The notes beneath the pieces are model-generated. The model saw only the letters and a program-made list of their open reading frames with translations. It was not told the DNA's origin and did not search any database. Source: Propionibacterium sp. (GTDB lineage Bacteria > Actinomycetota > Actinomycetes > Propionibacteriales > Propionibacteriaceae). From it: a stretch of 16,919 nt of DNA. Each line of letters begins with the position of its first letter. Within the stretch, counting starts at the first letter, position 1. The stretch is from positions 1 through 16,919 of the forward strand of contig JALHFX010000074.1 in NCBI GenBank assembly GCA_022837595.1. The letters are read 5' to 3'. Of the stretch, positions 13,269 through 16,919 are shown piece after piece. The position numbers and the translations under genes are program-made.

Positions 13269-16200
13269 ATGACCACCACCGTGCCCGAGCCACCGCTCCT
13301 CGATTTCCCGACCGATCTGCCGATCAGCGCACATGCGGATCAGATTGCGCGTCTCATCCGTGAAAACCAGGTCGTGGTGGTGGCGGGGGAGACCGGCTCA
13401 GGTAAGACCACTCAGCTGCCGAAGATCTGTCTGATGGCCGGCCGCAAGCGCATCGGTCACACCCAGCCACGCCGGATCGCCGCGCGTAGCGTCGCCGAGC
13501 GGATCGCCTCCGAGATGGGAGTCCAGCTGGGTGCCCTGGTTGGCTACCAGGTCAGGTTCACCCGTCAGACCGGCCGCCAGACGCGCATCAAGCTGATGAC
13601 CGATGGCATCCTGCTCGCCGAGATCAGTCACGATCGTCGGTTGCGCCGCTATGACACGATCATCATCGACGAAGCCCACGAACGCAGTCTGAACATCGAC
13701 TTCCTGCTGGGTTATCTCAAGCAACTGCTGCCTACCCGCCCCGAGTTGCGGGTGATCATCACCTCCGCCACCATCGACACCGCCCGTTTCGCGGAGCACT
13801 TCGGCGATGCTCCGGTGGTCGAAGTGTCCGGACGCAGTTATCCGGTGGAGATCCGCTATCGCCCCCTGTCAGATCCCGATGATCCGTCGGGTGAAGGGAT
13901 CGATCAGGCCGAGGGTATCGTCCAGGCCTGTGACGAATTGCGGGCAGCAGGCCCCGGTGACATCCTCGTCTTCTGCTCCGGCGAACGCGAGATCCGCGAC
14001 GGTCTAACAGCGTTGGCGGCCCAGGAATGGCCCGAAACCGAACTGGTTGGCCTGCATGCGCGGCTGTCCGCCTCCGAACAGCACCGCATCTTCGCGTCGC
14101 ACAGTGGACGCCGAATCGTGCTGGCGACCAACATTGCCGAGACCTCGCTGACCGTGCCGGGCGTCCGCTATGTCGTGGATGCGGGCACGGCCCGCATCTC
14201 GCGGTATTCGGCACGCACCAAAGTGCAGCGGCTGCCGATCGAGCCGATCTCGCAGGCCTCGGCCAACCAGCGCGCCGGACGCTGCGGACGTGTCGCCCCT
14301 GGCATCGCGATCCGGCTGTACAGCGAGGACGACTATCTGAGCCGTCCGGCTTTCACCGAGCCTGAGATCTTGCGCACCAACCTCGCCTCGGTCATTTTGC
14401 AGATGGCCAAAGCCAATCTCGGTGAGATCTCAAACTTCCCCTTCGTCCAAGCACCGGACACGGCCCAGATAGCTGACGGACTACGACTGCTCAGCGAACT
14501 GGGTGCGCTGAAGACCACCCGACCGGTGCGGCTGACCAAGATCGGAGATCAACTCGCCGAGCTGCCGATTGATCCGCGGCTAGGCAGAATGCTGATCGAA
14601 GCAGGAAAACGCGGCTGTCTACGTGAGGTACTGGTGATCGTCGGGTTCCTGGCGATTCAGGACCCCAGGGAGCGTCCGAACGAGAAACGGGATGAGGCGG
14701 ATCGGCTGCACGCCCGGTTCTTCTCCGACGCTGCGCTAGCTGCATCACAAGACCAGCCAACCGTTCGGGATTCCGGCACTCAACCGTTGCGTCACACGCC
14801 GCACACCTCGAAGACCGCCCGAGCCAACCGGCTGCGCGGTGATGGCGCGGCCAACCAGAATGGTCTGTCCGCCGATCCCGGTGGCGATATCATCGCGATT
14901 CTTCGGCTCTGGCGATATCTCAAGACCAAGCGCCACGAACTAACCGGAAACCAGTTTCGCAGAAAATGCCGCGCGGAATACTTGAACTATCTACGGGTAC
15001 GCGAGTGGCAAGACCTGCACACACAGCTGAAGATCGTTTGCAAAGACCTCGGTATGGGCCGAAATGAGAACCCTGCCGAACCGCAGGAGATCCTGACCAG
15101 CGTGCTGTCCGGCCTCGTCAGTCACATCGGCATGCAACTGCCGCCACCCCAACGAGACCCGAAAGCCCGCCGGGGGCGTCCGATGACCGAGTTCATGGGC
15201 ACCCGGAACTCACGATTCGCCATTCAACCCGGTTCGGCGCTGGCTAAGAAGCCACCGCAGTTGGTGATGGCTGTGGAACTGGTTGAGACCACCCGGCTGT
15301 GGGCCCGCATGGTTGCGGCCATCGAACCAGAATGGCTTGAGCAAGTTGCCGGTCATCTGCTGAAGCGCAGCTATTCGGAGCCGCATTGGTCGTCCAATTC
15401 GGCCAGTGTGGTCGCCTTTGAAAAGGTGATGTTACTCGGCGTGCCGATTATCGCGGACCGGCTGATCGACTTTGCTCGCGTCGATCCGGGCGTTGCTAGG
15501 CAGATCTTCATCCAATCCGGACTGATCGAAGAGCAATGGAATCCTGCCGACATCCACGCCCGGCACGACTTCTTACGCCACAACCGGGCCGTGCTGCACG
15601 AAGCGGAAGACGTTGCAGACCGCACCCGTCGGCGTGCCATGACCGTCGATGAGCAGGCGATCTTCGATTTCTACGACAAGCGGTTACCCTCCGAGGTCAC
15701 CTCCGGCGCCACCTTCGACGCTTGGTGGCGCGGCTACCCCAATAAGCGATACCTCGAGTTCGATCTTGACCTGCTAACCGATGCCGACGACCGCGACGCG
15801 GCACGCACAGATTTCCCCGACAGCTGGCAGATCGCAGGTCTGAACCTACCGGTCAGCTACGTTTTCGAACCCGGCGACGGACAGGACGGAGCCAACATCG
15901 CCGTCCGCTTGGCTCAGCTCAACCAACTTCGTCCCGAACCGTTCAGCTGGCAAGTGCCTGGGTTACGCGCCGAACTGGCCACCGAACTCATCCGGCATCT
16001 TCCCAAACATGTGCGGACGAACTTCGTCCCGGCCCCTGACCATGCCCGCGAAGCGCTGGCCTGGCTGGAGGCCAACCAGCCCGATCATTCGAAGCGGTTC
16101 TGCGACGAGCTGGGGCGGGCGCTGCGCGCACTCACCGGAGTCGTGGTCGAACCCGAAGACTGGCATCCCGAGGCGGTGGCCAGCCACTTGCAGGTCGGTT

Positions 16201-16919
16201 TCGTCGCCGCAACGCCTGGTAAGCCCGACCGCTTCAGCCGTGACCTGGGCGAGTTACGCCAAGAACTGTCGGCGCAGGTTTCCCGGACGCTGACCAAAGC
16301 CGCTCCCAAGGTCGAGGCCTCGACCTCCTGGACGTTCGGCACCTTACAACCCAAGGTGAGTATCAAACGTTCCGGCATCACTGCTATCGGATATCCCGCG
16401 CTGACCGATCTCGGCCAATCCGTCGGATTGATCATGGCCGAGACCCCCGAGCAGCAGGCAGCCAGTCACCGGCACGGCATCCGTCGACTGCTGACGCTGA
16501 CCAATCCCGATCCGACCCGCTGGACAGTCTCGCATCTGACGAGCGCCGAAAAACTGGCGCTGCCCACCAGCCCGTATTCGAGTGTGCCCGCGCTGCTCGC
16601 AGACGCCTGGCTGAAGGCCGTCGACCAATGCGCCGCGAGGCAGGTCGATACCGCGACCGTGCGCGATGAGCGTGCCTACGAGGCGCTGGCACTCCAGGTC
16701 CGCCAGGAGCAGGCCGATCAAATGCGCCAGGTGGTGCGGGTCGCCGCCGAGGTCTGCGAACTGGGTCGCCAGATCCGGTTACTGGCAAGCTCATCGAAGA
16801 TCGGGGATGAGATCAGCGAGCAACTCGACAATCTGGTCTTCGACGGCTTCATCAGTTTCATCCGCGACCCCTGGTACGACCGGCTGCCGTATTACTGCAA
16901 GGCAATGCTTGCGCGGATC
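13269..16919 (+). CDS. hrpA: ATP-dependent RNA helicase HrpA (3' end beyond window)
   Basis: The frame is open from ATG 13269 to the window edge: 1217 codons of an expected ~1,280-1,300. It is a DEAH-box helicase. Motif I GETGSGKT is at 40-47, motif Ia TQPRRIAA follows, DEAH at 134-137, SAT at 166-168 and motif VI QRAGRCGR at 334-341. A winged-helix/ratchet (HA2) region spans about 380-560, an OB-fold region about 600, then the long HrpA-specific C-terminal part (DUF3418). HrpA resolves stalled or collided ribosomes in E. coli and remodels RNA. The linker at about 488-537 is a 50-residue, Ser/Thr/Gln/Asn-rich insert, where relatives go straight from HARF to the LxLWxYL helix. Start and stop context suggest a leaderless transcript. 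The last domain is cut by the window. Confidence 0.96.
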   Translation, partial: MTTTVPEPPLLDFPTDLPISAHADQIARLIRENQVVVVAGETGSGKTTQLPKICLMAGRKRIGHTQPRRIAARSVAERIASEMGVQLGALVGYQVRFTRQTGRQTRIKLMTDGILLAEISHDRRLRRYDTIIIDEAHERSLNIDFLLGYLKQLLPTRPELRVIITSATIDTARFAEHFGDAPVVEVSGRSYPVEIRYRPLSDPDDPSGEGIDQAEGIVQACDELRAAGPGDILVFCSGEREIRDGLTALAAQEWPETELVGLHARLSASEQHRIFASHSGRRIVLATNIAETSLTVPGVRYVVDAGTARISRYSARTKVQRLPIEPISQASANQRAGRCGRVAPGIAIRLYSEDDYLSRPAFTEPEILRTNLASVILQMAKANLGEISNFPFVQAPDTAQIADGLRLLSELGALKTTRPVRLTKIGDQLAELPIDPRLGRMLIEAGKRGCLREVLVIVGFLAIQDPRERPNEKRDEADRLHARFFSDAALAASQDQPTVRDSGTQPLRHTPHTSKTARANRLRGDGAANQNGLSADPGGDIIAILRLWRYLKTKRHELTGNQFRRKCRAEYLNYLRVREWQDLHTQLKIVCKDLGMGRNENPAEPQEILTSVLSGLVSHIGMQLPPPQRDPKARRGRPMTEFMGTRNSRFAIQPGSALAKKPPQLVMAVELVETTRLWARMVAAIEPEWLEQVAGHLLKRSYSEPHWSSNSASVVAFEKVMLLGVPIIADRLIDFARVDPGVARQIFIQSGLIEEQWNPADIHARHDFLRHNRAVLHEAEDVADRTRRRAMTVDEQAIFDFYDKRLPSEVTSGATFDAWWRGYPNKRYLEFDLDLLTDADDRDAARTDFPDSWQIAGLNLPVSYVFEPGDGQDGANIAVRLAQLNQLRPEPFSWQVPGLRAELATELIRHLPKHVRTNFVPAPDHAREALAWLEANQPDHSKRFCDELGRALRALTGVVVEPEDWHPEAVASHLQVGFVAATPGKPDRFSRDLGELRQELSAQVSRTLTKAAPKVEASTSWTFGTLQPKVSIKRSGITAIGYPALTDLGQSVGLIMAETPEQQAASHRHGIRRLLTLTNPDPTRWTVSHLTSAEKLALPTSPYSSVPALLADAWLKAVDQCAARQVDTATVRDERAYEALALQVRQEQADQMRQVVRVAAEVCELGRQIRLLASSSKIGDEISEQLDNLVFDGFISFIRDPWYDRLPYYCKAMLARI

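Overview
The window looks like an ordinary chromosomal stretch from a moderately high-GC actinobacterium. The evidence is the gene order nrdR followed by the B12-dependent ribonucleotide reductase gene nrdJ, an MT0933/Rv0909-type antitoxin, GTG starts with GGAGG-type ribosome binding sites, terminators without U tracts, and at least one probable leaderless gene. The style of the proteins and the use of a class II reductase would fit a Propionibacteriaceae-like organism, but I cannot fix the genus from sequence alone.

Layout. 1-550: a small single-pass membrane protein gene (+), closed by a strong bidirectional hairpin. 547-2371: an RDD-family membrane protein with a long Tyr-Gly-Gln-rich disordered N-terminus (-), divergent from a DUF2752 membrane protein (+) that is probably leaderless. 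2372-6005: nrdR and nrdJ (+), preceded by two candidate promoters overlapped by two NrdR-box-like sites 32 bp apart, which suggests NrdR represses its own operon. 6006-7169: two hairpins, then an orphan TrpX-like lipoprotein solute receptor (+). 7310-9980: a complete polar amino acid ABC importer as a receptor/permease/ATPase operon with 4-bp overlaps (+). 10113-10148: a terminator whose U run serves the minus strand. 10222-10382: an MT0933-like antitoxin gene broken by a frameshift (-). 10533-12075: a VTT/DedA-like membrane protein followed by azlC and azlD, all overlapping by 4 bp (-). 12207-13142: an AEC-family carrier (+). 13269 to the window end: the DEAH helicase hrpA (+), open at the window edge.

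Functionally, nrdR-nrdJ makes and controls DNA precursors. Four units are transport-related: the TrpX-like receptor, the amino acid importer, the AzlCD branched-chain amino acid exporter with its VTT partner, and the AEC carrier. HrpA acts on RNA.

I found no phage, insertion sequence, CRISPR array, tRNA or rRNA, and no convincing undescribed multi-gene system. The items most worth a second look are the NrdR-box/dual-promoter arrangement, the near-perfect 20-nt inverted repeat after nrdJ, the receptor gene without its permease and ATPase, the frameshifted antitoxin, the VTT-azlCD fusion of transcription units, and the 50-residue insert in HrpA. No intergenic stretch exceeds 300 bases.
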